A stretch of DNA of 64,000 nt from Syngnathus acus (GCF_901709675.1 NC_051091.1:1361967-1425966), one strand, 5' to 3'. Counted from the stretch's first letter, positions 21,915 through 34,377 are shown. Made by a program: numbers and translations. Notes: generated by a model not told the origin, from the sequence alone.

Positions 21915-24600
21915 ACAAGTTCACAAAACACTCATAGTTACTCGTCTGCTGTGATGAAAGTGTACTGTGCATTTGGGAAAATAAGATCATTTTGAAGCAT
22001 CATTCCTACAATGTAAAAGTAAAAATCATACGATAGTATTTGTAGCAGTAGATGGAGTTGTAATAAATATACGTATACAGGGGGTCCATAGTTTACAACA
22101 GATTTCCATTCCTACCATGGCTAATTAACCCAAATGATTATGTTATTCAAAATGCAACTGTAGTCTATCATTGTGTGTTGGGACCATTCAAATCAACGAC
22201 CCCCTGTATATACGTATGTATTGACATGATTCACTTCAGGTCCCTTGTCCACCTCTTTGCCCTCAGTCCTCTTCTTAGTAGATTGGTGCTAATCGACCCA
22301 AACCACTTCAGGTGATGCCAAAACCAGCACACCCTCGCATCGCAGCACAGTGCGGGAATACATTGTGCTTGTCCACTGAAGCTGTTCTGAAATTCAATGC
22401 AGAGGTTAAAAAAAAAAAAAAAAAAAGAGTATGACAGCACAGTGGAAGTTCATATCTGCTGCTTCTGTCTCTCGAAGCCAAATGTAACGCATTATGCAAT
22501 CCCTTGACTTCCCAACCTGTGCAGGTGAAAAACAAAAAACAAAGATGCCTTAAAGAAGAAAAAACTTCATTGGTGCTTACGTCAGCTTAGCTCCCTTAGC
22601 TTTCGATTGACTTTCATTTTCTGCTACTCATCCTTAGTTTGAACTCGCACGTTCATATTTATAAGGTAGAAAATGTTGCTGTCATACTCTCTTTTTTTCC
22701 CCTTCTCTCTCTCTCTGCAACTCTTCTAGCACTTTTGTATTTGAGCTGCTTAACTTCAAAACTCCTACAACGTCACCTCTGCTGCCATGTACAGTATAAC
22801 CTACCAGGTATTACGTTCACAATAATTCCACCAGCAGGAGGAAAATGATGACACCGTTTGATTCCACTTCCTAAAAACTCAACACAAGGAATGTTAGCGC
22901 CACACAGAATTAAATATTGTGAACAATAGAAAGATGACTGGAACTATTTCTAAAAGGTTCAAATCAACTGTATTAGTCTTAAAAATTCAAAACAACTAAA
23001 CTGTACTCAACAATTACTGTACTGCATCTAAAAAAGTTTACTCCACTGTAACATTATGCAAAGTGATTCTTTTACTACACTTTGAAGCCACTTACATAGA
23101 TATAGCTGTGTTTCTGTGTGGCCCTAATGATGACTTACTGTATGTGTGTAACCCGAAACCATTGTCCCAAATTATGTCTATAGGTACGGACGATTGTAGA
23201 GACAGCAGTCATAAAGGAAACAAATTAATTAGCCATGAAGAAGACAAGCAGCTGATGAGAATGACTCTAAAGCTACCTATAGCCATTTCATCGTCTAATC
23301 ACGTCATGCACTTCACCAGGAGAATCTTGAAAAAAAGAAATAAACGTTGCGTATTATCGACATTTAGGTACGTTTGGTGCTTTTTAACGTTGTTTGCTGT
23401 CGAATATCACGCAACGATTCAGGGTAGGTTGACCAGATTGTTAACGTTAAATACGTAGATTTTTAGAGTAACCTTTTCAGAGACACGTAAGACATTGTAC
23501 CATGTGTATGACCATGTCCATGTTGCGGTATTTGCAGATGGCCCCAAGGTCAGAATCATTTTGAGGTGCTTTGTCTATTTATTTTTTGGTGCGTATAATA
23601 TAGATTGTCTCTACAATGGTAAATGACTGTATTACATAAAGCACGATACACACATAGTGGGCTTAAATAATGTGTGTACCCCGCTTTAAGGATGTGATGT
23701 TGAATGAATTTATTGTGTACTGAAATCCCATCAATGAATGTCCAGCCACCATTCCATAAATTAGATGTAAAGTTAAAATACAAAGAGGAATTTCACTCAA
23801 AATATGGGCTTTACATTTTTTTTGTAAATATGTTGGCCTTTACCCTTAAAAAAAAAAAGATGCCCCCAGTCAAATGCATTTCATCGAGCATTTCATCTGA
23901 CGGACTGGTTGTTGTGCTTGTCTATGTGTAGTAGCCGTGACTGGTTTTGTATGGGGACTATACAGCAACTTAATTTGGGAGTGAAGGGATAACCCGCCGA
24001 GCCTTAAATTGATGGTTACGTCAGGGGTGTTGTGTTGGAAACAGGGTAAATCGATCTAGTCTGAAATAATGGTTAAGATCTCCGTTTCAAATTGAACCTT
24101 CAATTCTAAAATGGTTGACAAAAGCACTTCGAATGGGTCTAAGCCCAAAAAAACAGATGGAGGCCTACAGGTTGCTGTATAGTCGTATTTTTGGAGAAAG
24201 TCGTCCTTGACTGAACAGTAAATATCGGAGCAAAAAAAAAAAAAAATGTTATGAGATTTCTTGAAATGTTAAGGATTATCCTGTGTTGTAAATGCATGTA
24301 AACTTGCTTTGTGACAAAAAGGAAGGTCATTTGTTTTCTTTCTATGACTCCGATATTTGATATTTCTTCTTCTTTTCTAAGAATCCTTTATAAAGGTTAA
24401 GTTCTCTATTTTATACGAAACGTCATTGTAAAGATTGTAAATACGGCAGCGTTCTGGATGCTTGGCAGAGAAAAGGGTTTTGATTCAAAACGCCGATACG
24501 TTTCATGAAAAGCGCTTGGTTGGCTCCACACCGCACACCCACCACCCAACCGTACAACCAACCACTGTTTGTTCAAATCAATAAAATACATGTTATATTT
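21915..24600 (+). other. probable nav1 3' UTR with candidate poly(A) signals
   Basis: The stop codon is followed by AT-rich non-coding sequence. AATAAA occurs at 22062-22067, immediately beside an inverted-repeat element (22069-22217), and at 24580-24585. Mammalian NAV1 has a long 3' UTR, so I favour the distal signal, with the proximal one as a short alternative. Poly-A runs occur near 22408 and 24231. No ORF in this stretch looks like a protein. Confidence 0.45.
22069..22217. mobile_element. MITE-like inverted-repeat element just after nav1
   Basis: The left arm ATACGTATACAGGGGGTCC is matched in reverse complement by the right arm GACCCCCTGTATATACGTAT, with about 110 bp between. Short length, terminal inverted repeats and no coding content fit a non-autonomous DNA transposon. 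The flanking TA-rich sequence would fit TA target duplication. The class is inferred. Confidence 0.7.
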
Positions 24601-24721
24601 CATCACTTGCTTCTTCTCTCTTCATTCACTTCAGTTCAAACTATAGCTATTAATCCCAGCGCAGGAATCTTAAACGCAATTTAACTCATTCAGTGCCATT
24701 GACGGTTATAGACGTCAATGA

Positions 24722-24874
24722 TTACCGTAATTTTCGGACTATAAGTCGCACCGGAGTATAAGTCGCACCAGCCATAAAATGCCCAAAAAAGTGAAAAAAA
24801 ACATATATATGTATATAAGTCGCTCCTGAGTATAAGTCGCCCCCCCACCCAAACTATGAAAAAAATTACGGTAA
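24722..24874 (+). mobile_element. MITE-like repeat, family A copy 1 (right arm shortened)
   Basis: It starts TTACCGTAATTTTCGGACTA, carries four TATAAGTCGC units, and ends ATTACGGTAA. A second copy at 63595-63770 is nearly identical over the body. That copy keeps an extra stretch (CCGCGACTTATAGTCCGAAA) before the terminal ATTACGGTAA, so this copy has lost most of its right inverted arm. No ORF is present. This sequence type is dispersed in fish genomes. Confidence 0.75.
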
Positions 24875-25153
24875 CTGGGTTGGCAGTGAATCGGGGCCGC
24901 GAGAGATGGAGTCAGTCTGAGCCGCATCAAATATTCCACAAGAAATGGGTTCAAGTATGGAAAAAACTTGCTTTCTTTTAAATCATGTGGAAAAGGTTGA
25001 ATTTGGATCATTTACAGTGTGGTTTTATTGACTAAATGAATTGATTTAACACTTGGTCTATATTTGTAGCTAAAAACGGAGAGTTGTGCCGAGTTGATCT
25101 GAGGTGTCGATTCCGCCCATTGAAAAGGGGCTGTGCCTGTCTCTCTGGAGGTC

Positions 25154-25160
25154 TATATAA
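25154..25160 (+). promoter_or_regulatory. TATA box of mybph
   Basis: TATATAA lies 116 bp before the mybph start codon in otherwise GC-richer sequence. A start site about 25-30 bp downstream (near 25185) would give a leader of roughly 90 nt containing the (TG)n run. A TATA box suits a strongly expressed muscle gene. I saw no perfect MEF2 or CArG box nearby. Confidence 0.65.
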
Positions 25161-25213
25161 TGCTCCTCTCCAGTGCAGACCTCGGCGTTGGACACAAGTG
25201 AAGGGTTATTTTC

Positions 25214-25240
25214 TGTGTGTGTATGTGTGTGTGTGTGTGT
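25214..25240. repeat. (TG)n microsatellite in the mybph 5' UTR
   Basis: A TG run with one TA interruption between the TATA box and the start codon. It contains an ATG that opens a short upstream ORF (25223-25267) in a different frame from mybph. Confidence 0.8.
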
Positions 25241-25275
25241 GCCACTTGGGAATTAACTACCATATAGCTGTCATT

Positions 25276-25559
25276 ATGCCGGCCAAGCCTGCCCCGATTA
25301 AGAAGAAACTAGTCAAGAAGGTGGAAAAGGCGCCGGCGCCCGCACCTGAGCCAGAGGCGGCCCCTGCCCCGGATCCCGAGCCAGCCCCGGAGCCCTCCCC
25401 GGTCGTGGAAGCCCCCCCGGCCGAGTCTGCCGCTCCGGCAGAGGGGGCGCCCGCTGATGCAGAGGCGGTTGCACCTGCTGAGGACGCCACGCCTGCTGTG
25501 GAGGGCGAGGCCACTGCTGCCCCCCCCGGCCGAAGGGGCTGAAGCCGCACCGGCAGACG
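25276..25559 (+). CDS. mybph: mybph exon 1, Ala/Pro/Glu-rich N terminus with one-base frame break
   Basis: It begins [20 protein letters not shown] and then becomes a PAPEPE-type low-complexity tract. Codons are coherent up to the C8 run at 25520-25527. With eight C the frame reads into a TGA about 20 nt later. With seven C it continues [11 protein letters not shown] and meets the GTAAAA donor in phase 1, which is exactly the phase of exon 2. The break therefore looks like one added base and not a real truncation. Confidence 0.85.
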
Positions 25560-28500
25560 GTAAAAGCTTGTCTTCTATGCTGTTTAATGAACTTAAAGGC
25601 TTTATTGGAATTATTTCACACCTGTGAAGATGCTGCTTGTTCTGCATTTTTGGGATCCAGTAAAGAAAATACTTCTGTTTTTGCCATTACACCTGGCAGA
25701 CCCAAAAGTGGGTCACGGACAGCTAGTAAAAATCATTAACACCGTGTTACATTTACAAACTAGCCGAGCATATGCCCTCCCCCTCAAAAAGGCACTTTAT
25801 TTCAAATAAATTAAATAAGTGCTTTTATTCGTGTAAATATGCTAATGAGCACAAAAAAATATTTTTGCTGTCAATGAGCCAAATCTCTGTTAATTGATCA
25901 CATTTTTACTAGTGAACTGTTGTTCACTTTTATTATTTGTTTTATTGTAGAGCGACAAACTTGTCACTTGAGCATTTATTAAAAGTAAACTCCCCGTCAG
26001 CATAACACCTCGACAGATGCTGCGTCTTCTGTTACCCACACCTGCCCGCCAATGACGCAGTCATTTTTTTCCCCACATACTAGCATTTATTAATAGCGGC
26101 CACACTGCACAAATTAAACTCTAACTGAAATTAGATCTTTCAAATATGTTGAATATTTATCCACAAAGATATTAGTTCTTGAGATTTGATTAATTATCTT
26201 TAAATTTAGCTTAAAATGTGACAATGACAAATAAAGATCTATTCTATTCTATTCTAAAATACTGCATGTGCCAGTAAGTCATGAAGACAGCCATTTTTAT
26301 TTGTTTGAAGAAATTACCAAATTTGGTGACAAATTGGCTTGCAAAAAAAAAAGTGTGATTGGCAAGTGTTTTTCATTTTTTGCTGTTGTTCTGCTGCTAA
26401 CAATCTTGCCTGTGCCTGTACAGCTGAAGCTGCTGAGGCGCCCGAGCCCGAAGAGCCTAAAGCACCCAGTCCGCCGCCACCTCCACCCAAAGGTAACATC
26501 CTGCTGCCAAACAAAAAGTCAATTTCATAGAAAACTGCCCAAAATATGACTTTTTTTTTTTTTACCGGCGTCTATAGAGCCCACGAGCGCCCCCCTTGAT
26601 CTGTTCGTGGAGGACAAGAACGACACTTCGGTGACCATCATCTGGAGCCAGCCGGAGGTTATCGGCCCGTCCGGCCTAGACGGGTACACCGTTGAGGTGT
26701 GCCAGGATGGAAGTGAGTCCCAAAGCTGCAAAGCTGCCATGCCAGAGGTCACTCGGTGATATTTATACACCGCCTGCCCACCTGACCCTTTAAGTCACCA
26801 GTTGAAGTTCACAGGGGCGGCTTTTTTTAAATTTTCTTTTCTTTACCGTAGTGCTCGGCTCACAAGTTTACAGACATCTGCTGTGTTCAAAATTCCCAAA
26901 AGATCACACATTAATATTGAATATCGACTAAAATGCATGATTTGATTCCTCTGATCGTGAACCTTGCCCTTTCAGCTGAGGACTGGAAGGCCTCAAACGA
27001 TGACCTTCAGAAGTCCTGCCGCTACATCATCAAGAACCAGACTACCGGAGACCGGCTCAAGATCCGCGTGGTGGCCGTGAACGCCGGAGGACGAAGTCCG
27101 CCCGTCACCCTACCGGAGGCTGTTGTGGTGAAGGACGTTGCCGGTAAGACATGACATTATAAATACCATCAACTTAAGGAGTAGAAAAATAATTAATTTT
27201 ATTTTACGCAAATCCAATATTGATCAGAATGCCGTGTTTGGACCAGTAATATTTTCGCCTTGACTTTCACTTTACAAAGGATGATTTTTGCTCTCGCATC
27301 TCAAATAAGGATCCAATCATTTATCATGCTAATTCCTGGGAACCTACATTTTCTGTGAAAATGACTTGTGTGACAGTGCAGGCCCTACACGTTTCGTTGC
27401 GCGTGCCAAGAATAGAAAGAATTTTATGAATCATTTCCTTCAAAATGGCCGCAAAGCCGCGGAAAAATAGCCGAGATGTCGGTGGTCATTAACGCGCTTC
27501 CAGGCATCCAGTTCGGGGGAGATGAATGGGGTCGACTGGGGTCTGTGGTATGGTGGAGAGTGAATTCCTGTCTTGGGGGTTGACAGTTCTCTGATTACAC
27601 TCAAATTTCACGCCATGCTGTTTATTTTGGAAGGCGTCAAAGGTGTTAGGCGTTGATTTTTCAGCGCGGCTAATCCGCCATAAGTAACGCGATAAGGCAA
27701 CTCGACGACCAGCAATACCACTTATTCTCACACAAATCCACAAATGAGCGACCATTCGCTTTTTTTTTATGGATATTTGATGTAGCTTCCAGTAAGCTGT
27801 AACTCTGCCACCAATGGTATTTACAGTCCGGCCAAATGCTGAACACAGCAGGTGGCTTCTGCCATGAAATCCCAGCATCTTGTACTTACTCTACTTGAGA
27901 TCTCAAAGTAGGCCAAAAATGTTGTCTGTTGGCATAATACTAATTAATGTCATCTGCCTTTCTGTCACTTTAGTCATATTAATCTGGATCTATTATTTTT
28001 GAGCCCAGTCTTTAAATATTATTGCCCTTGTTTCGTTTCTAGATCGTCCCAAGGTGCGCCTGCCTCGCTTCCTCAGGCAGAGATACGTGGCTAATGTTGG
28101 AGACAAGATCAATCTGACCATCCCCTTCATAGTAAGCTCTTTGGCGAAAAGGAAGCGGCCTTACATGTCGCCTGACTAAAGCATGACGGTGTCCTCTAGG
28201 GCAAACCCAAGCCTGTGGTGAGCTGGACCAAAAATGGGCAGCCACTAGAGAAAGGAAGGGTGAACATCCGGAGCACGGAGAGAGACAGCATTATCTTTAT
28301 CCGAGTGGCCGAGAGGGACGACTCCGGCGTCTATGAGATGTCCGTCAAAGTGGAAGACTTTGAGGACAAGGCCACACTCACCCTGCAGATTGTCGGTAGG
28401 CGGGCCTTCTCAGTATATTTAGTATGATGTATTTTGTCTATTTTTATCTTCACCGAACAAAGGCCTCCATTCAAAATAATAGCTGCCACCCACCTTCAAA

Positions 28501-30003
28501 TATCTGCATAATCCCTGTAGTTAAGTAAATGAACACCATGTGGAAATAGAATGAACAATTTCATTTTTCTTAAGCTTTTTTTTATACAAATCTCTCAAAT
28601 AAATGGAATTCTGGAATATAATCCAAATGTCTTTTCGCTTGATAGAGCTTCCTGGGCCTCCAGCCAGCGTAAAGATTGTAGACACATGGGGCTTCAACGT
28701 GGCTCTGGAGTGGACGCCACCCAAAGACAATGGCAACACAGAAATCACAGGCTACACTGTCCAGAAGGCCGACAAGAAGACCGGAGTAAAAAAGCACGCC
28801 GGAAACCCGATCGGTCGATTAGAGTAGATCCCCAGAACCTGGAACCTGACGAGAATTGTTGGTGTGTCGACAGGACTGGTTCACTGTGATGGAGCACTAC
28901 CACCGACTCAATGCCACCATCTCGGACCTCGTCATGGGCAACACCTACAAGTTCCGCGTGTTCTCTGAAAACAAGTGCGGAATCAGTGAGGAGGCAGGAG
29001 TCACTAAGGATGAGGCCAAGATCGTCAAGACGGGTGAGACGATTATTTGGAAACTTCAGTGGTACCTGCATTTCCGAGTTGCCAGACTTCAGTCAAAGAC
29101 ACAAGTACAAAATGAGAACATAGTAGACGGGACTATGACTCGCATGCCTCACTAGTTCATACCCCTTAAGGGCAAAAATATCCAACACACAAGTCAAGGT
29201 ACCACTGTAATTGAAATTCAAACCATCTAAGGCACCAATTGAGCGTTATTCTTTCCCTGAAGGAATTGAGTACAAGGCCCCAGAGTACCAGCAGCATGAC
29301 TTCTCGGAGGCACCCAAGTTCACCACCTCTCTGGCCAACCGAGCCACAACGGTGGGCTACAGCACCAAGCTGCTGTGCTCCGTCAGGGGATACCCCAAGG
29401 TACGCTTCTCCGCCCCATTCCGTTTTTTCCCCCTGCCGTTATTAGCTGAGTTCTGAGTGGCATTGACATCATTTGTAGCCGTGATGAGGACAGGGTTAGA
29501 AGAGGTTGGGCTAAGCCAGGCACATGTGTGAAATTCCCAGGGGGCTGTCACCATGTCAAAACTCCAGAACGGGTGGCGCACCCATCCATAACTCAAATAT
29601 AAACCACCTCCAAATTCACATCAAACACTGGTAGTAGGATTCAGTGTTCAATTATTTTATTTTGTCAGAAGTGCGTCAAAACCCCACATACACCTTTTTT
29701 CCTCCCCTGCAGCCCAAGATCGAGTGGCTGAAGAACCAAATGGTCATCGGCGACGACCCCAAATTCCGTCAGATTTGCGTGCAGGGCATCTGTTCCCTCG
29801 AGATCCGCAAGCCGGTGAGCTTCGACGGAGGCGTTTACACCTGCCGAGCTAAGAACAACCACGGCGAGGTCATGGTCAGCTGCAAGCTTGAAGTTCGACG
29901 TACGTATAGCATAAGACATTCCTTTAGGGTGAGGTTCTTATGCCAACTAACAAGGTGTTTGTTACAAACAGAGCCCGTTGTTGGAGAGGCGGGGAAGAAA
30001 TAG
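25276..30003 (+). CDS. mybph: myosin-binding protein H (mybph), 11 coding exons, frame broken in exon 1
   Basis: MyBP-H is a thick-filament protein of skeletal muscle, a short relative of MyBP-C that binds myosin. Exons are 25276-25559, 26424-26492, 26578-26712, 26976-27143, 28043-28131, 28200-28395, 28646-28785, 28874-29033, 29263-29399, 29713-29899 and 29972-30003. The intended product is 531 aa: an Ala/Pro/Glu-rich N terminus (1-117), FN3 (118-218), Ig (218-313), FN3 (313-413), Ig (414-521) and a short tail. FN3-Ig-FN3-Ig is the MyBP-H order. Motifs include [33 protein letters not shown] and [16 protein letters not shown]. The exons sum to 1,597 nt, one too many, because of an 8-C run at 25520-25527; as written, the frame stops shortly after it. 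Human MYBPH is 477 aa; the excess is the longer N terminus. Confidence 0.93.
27490..27895. repeat. unclassified repeat-like segment in mybph intron 4
   Basis: The 0.9-kb intron 4 contains a stretch, less AT-rich than its flanks, with a 129-codon open frame on the minus strand (27489-27878). The frame has no recognised domain and no initiator context, but its sequence resembles open frames I have seen repeated in fish genomic translations. It may be part of a mobile element. This is recognition from memory and could be wrong. Confidence 0.3.
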
Positions 30004-30630
30004 GCAGTCTTCTTCATTCGCACAGGTAAGAAACAATCCATTTGGAAAGACTAACGGCAGAAACTATAAATTGTATCGGTTATGGCTGGCTTGCATTTCC
30101 ATGACTCAGCATTGGCAACATGCTCAGTGGACATATACATTTGATTTATTTTAAGATTAAGGCTGGGTTGTTTCATTTTCTCCACACATCAAATGCCTTC
30201 AAATGTGTCTCGGGACTTATGATGCTAATCTAAGCTAACACCTGTTGTGCTTATAGTTACCACTATGTGTTCAATTCCCAAATTAGGAGCAGAGGGAGCG
30301 AGGCCTTCGCAGCATAAGGTGTGTGACACTTATAGCTCGGTCTAAAATTACACCTCCTCTTCCATCAACACATTCGGTTAATTCAAATACATTTTCTACC
30401 CTCTACAGGACAGTTATGGATTCCTTGAAAGAACATGTACAGTATAAACGGCTGATGACGCCAAACCTAAAAAGCCACCGTCTTTTTCCCCAAAATAACA
30501 ACAAACTATACATATTTGTGAGAATGAATCTGCTGCTATTTTCTAAAAAAAAAAATGCACTCAAGCTAAGAGATGCTTGCAACTTGAATCACTATATTTG
30601 CTAACGGAACCAATCATGTCTCTAAATAAA
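30004..30630 (+). other. mybph 3' UTR, possibly with a UTR intron, and poly(A) signal
   Basis: Just after the stop is CACAG|GTAAGA (donor at 30027), and CTCTACAG at about 30402-30409 could be its acceptor, so the 3' UTR may be spliced. AATAAA at 30625-30630 is the nearest convincing poly(A) signal. Confidence 0.4.
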
Positions 30631-31879
30631 CATTGTCTGGTCATTTTTCTTAGTGACGTTTTCTACAAGCATTACATCACCCACAATTCTAATCTTGCAG
30701 CACCCACGTTAACCCTCTATAAAGAGTTTGAGTATGTTTTGAACAAATGTCCAGGCTGGTCCACCACTGCTGAAAAGAAATGATCTTAGGTCACCATAGC
30801 AACAAGAGATGTTATTTTCCTCATTATAAGCCAACATCCCAATTATTTGGATTTGAGGATTTTATGGATGTCAGAGACTGCTCAAATGAGGTGATTTAGG
30901 TTCACCCAGCAATTATTTTCCTCATTATAAGTCTCCTCCAACTAAATGCTTGGTGGCTCTTTGTTTTTAAGTAAACTAAAAAAATGAAATGCCATCAGTC
31001 ATTTTTATTTGTAAGAAATAAAGCCCCTCCTTATAAATAGAGACCTCATTCAAATATAATTGGTTAAACAACTAACTGCTGTCCTGATTATAAAATCAAG
31101 TTAAATGCTAAACGATTCGGATTCAAGTATGTCAGGGCCTGGCTGGTCTCCCACTTTTACAGACTGTTTAAAGTGCATAAATTAGAGCCCTGCCATCATC
31201 ATGTGTGGTAGCTGTTACAGGATCACTGTCTCCTAAAAGCAAAGTGCATGTTGACTAATTAAAGAGCATGCACCCCAATACATTCACTGAATTGCAGTTG
31301 GTCTAAAGAACGGCTTGGCGGCCAGCTCTCACATGGCACTGGTTGTGCAGCTATGCGGGCATGGATTTACTGGCATAGTGATGATCAGGATATGCATGAA
31401 GCCGTTCAAACAAGTCACATCCACGCTTTCATTCTGATCATTTTTACAGAGTAGGTGGTCACATTAAAATAGCGGTTTATGTTTTAGTTGGACTTGGATG
31501 AGAAATGTGCATCTTGGGTGACTGTTATGTAGCGCCTTCTAGTGGTGCAAAGAAGCATGAGGGAGTTGCCTGGATTTGAGGAAATAAATATACCACCTTC
31601 AAATCGAAGTCAGTTTGTGGTTGATTTAAAAAAGCAAATGAACACCTTTGTCCAAATAAAAATTCTGGATATATTTGGGGAAAATCTTTGTTCCACAAAT
31701 GAACGCCTCCTCTTTTTAAATGGGTTCTTTCTCAACAGCAATGGATTCTACATTTCTCTAATTTCAGACATGTCCTTGTTTAATTCTCCCTCATGCAGTT
31801 CTCTCACTATGTGACCCCATTGCAAAAATCAGTATCCAGGGAGCGAACACATTCCTGATTTCCACCCATTTGCAGGGCA

Positions 31880-32030
31880 CATATAGACCAACAGCCCCTG
31901 TTACCTGGAGGAAAACCCACGTAGGCACGGGAGGAACATGCAAACTCCACTCAGGAAGGCCAGAGCCATAATCAAACCCGCAACCTCCGTACTGTGAGGC
32001 AGACAGAGTAACCAATGCTCCACGGTGCCA
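31880..32030 (-). mobile_element. SINE-like retroelement copy, tRNA-related head
   Basis: Read on the minus strand it starts GGCACCGTGGAGCATTGG and has GCGGGTTTGATTATGG, close to a tRNA B-box, with an A-box-like segment before it. It continues as GTGGAGTTTGCATGTTCCTC and CGTGGGTTTTCCTCC, phrases typical of tRNA-derived teleost SINEs. The copy is diverged; its 3' limit is unclear and may extend to about 31800. Confidence 0.65.
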
Positions 32031-34377
32031 ATAAGAGTTTTTAAGACGGTCAATTTGGGCTGATGAAGCAGCTCATCTGCTGGGGCCGCCATTGGGCATG
32101 TGACCACAAGCAATGATTCGATGGACATCCGAGAGGGTCTTGGCGAGCTTCCCGTGTGGGATTTAATACACGTAATGGTGGAATTGGCACTCACAGTGGG
32201 CAATGCGTCATTGAGTCTCATTGATTGATGTTCAGCTCAGCTGGATTGACTTGCATTGGGCCGACACTTGGACAATCATCTGAATATAAGGCTTGGTGAA
32301 TCACCTTGGACACCATATGCTGTAGATAAAGCACTTTAGCGCATTCCATTGAGCATTATTTTTCCCTTTTTGTATCATATCAAAAATTTAGTGACTAACT
32401 AATTGGAGTTGATTTGAACTCGTTGCTTAAATGGTAAAGGAATAGCAAATGTGGATTTCCTTAAATACTTTGATCCAATCCTTCTGTTGTGATCTTCATA
32501 TTTGTTTTCTCAATATAAACATCATCACCAAGAATCCATACGGCATATGTGTAGCGTATTCCCTGGTGGATGCCGCAGCACTTAGAGCACGCTCCAACCA
32601 AGGGACTCGTGCTGGGTATTGATTTCAGATGCTCGAATGAATGACACTTCATTGCAGCAATTTAATTAAAACGGCGGCATAGATTCTTCAGAGGCAAATG
32701 GTAACTAATGATTGCTTTGCTTCCCAATGCGACATTAAGTCAGAGCTTATTTCAAATGAGATTTTGTTTATTTTTATCCCTTTGTGTTTCTCCAATTGAA
32801 GATGTGTGTCATTGGACAGCAACACCATCAGTGTTATATTTAAAGCGGAGTTGCTCATACTTCCATCTAGGGCTACAGCCTGGAGCTTTTCATTCATAGG
32901 GTGATGTTAAATTCCCGGAACCCCCCCATCTGTCATTTAAACAGCTGAAAAGAGATTTACATCTTTTTTTCATTAGCCTCTGGGGCAGTCATAAAAGTGC
33001 CCTATAAACTCTGCCTAGCAACAAAGGGCCATGGAGACATCACCAGGAAGTATAACCCTCTGAAGTTTCCTTTCTTTGCTTTTAAATATCGTAACTGTTT
33101 TGTTTGTCAATGCTTTGAAATGTTGTACTGTATTTTTAGTTATGTCAGGCACGCAGCTTTACCTTGTGTATGGAACGCTTTATATAAATAAAGCTTCCTT
33201 GCTGTGCCTTTTCCTGCCGCTTCACCAAGTCATTATTAACCACATGGATTAATCACACACGGAGGTTGCGGAACTTTGCGCCATCCCAGCTTTTGAGCAT
33301 GTTTGGGGGAAATGAGATCATACTATTTCCGTTGCATTACTTTACACTGCAGCACAGCTACCACCTTTCTTCTTCACTGCACATCAGTGAACTCGTGTTC
33401 CTGCGACCACACCCCCACACAGGCACAGGCAGCATCTGCACGGAGCTCTTCCCTCTTACTCTCCCTCATCTCCCTCTCGCTCTCTATCTCCCTCTCTCTC
33501 GCTGTCTCTTTGTCTCTCTCCACGATTGTCCCAGCTCAGTCAGCAGCATCTGCATGGGGAAGAAGAAGGAGGAGGAGGATGGTGAATGCACCACATCGCT
33601 GGGAACTCCTCCTCCTGCTCTTTGACGGGCCAATGAACGAAGAGTGCCGGGAAATACAGCAGAAGAACGACGCCGACGTCTTGTCAGTGTGATGGAAAAA
33701 TGTTGTGAGTGTTTGCAAAGCGTCTCTTGAGAACAGGAAAAAAACACGAAAAACTATCAAACATCGCAGGTGACTGGACAATGTTTTTGAGCCACTGATT
33801 TTTTTGGGGGCATCTCCTTTTTTTCCCGTGTCTTCTCATCTTTGATTCCAGGTAAGACGAGTCTCAGAGGCTCCTAACCTCATTACAGGCACAATGAGAC
33901 AGAATTAGGAAGTCATTATAGAAGATTACATTCTAATCTGCATGAGTGGAACTTTTGCTGCATGGGATGGTGGCTGAGGGTGGGGGAGAAGTGGGGAGGG
34001 AGGGGGGGGGGGGTCATAGTCCTGCCTGCTGCAGTATAATGTTACATAACAAAAACAGACGCGTGTGGCGTAGGGCACTTTGTTTTGATTTATTCTTAAT
34101 CAATGCAACTTTGTGACTGGAGAGTTTGGTCCACTCTAATGTGCATCTGCAGATATCAAAAGTGCTAAGGCAGCATGAAGGAAAGGACGGCCCACGTCAC
34201 GTTCACTGCACTCGTCCACCCTCCCCTCCCCACACAATGTAATTAGCAGTTTAATTAGGGCATCATATTTGTGAGCTCCCTGTTTCAAATGATTGCAAGC
34301 GATTGTATGTTTGTGATCACAAGATGGTCCGAGGTTGCCTCTTCACTACAACAATTACTCATGTATTTTTACAGTGT

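Noticed and set aside
23063-23458. 131-aa plus-strand ORF after nav1
   Set aside because: It lies in the probable 3' UTR, is AT-rich, and has no similarity or splice context.
33520-33770. Possible syt2 leader exon ending CATCGCAG|GTGACT
   Set aside because: The donor is moderate and the sequence is CT/GA low-complexity. There is nothing to tie it to syt2.
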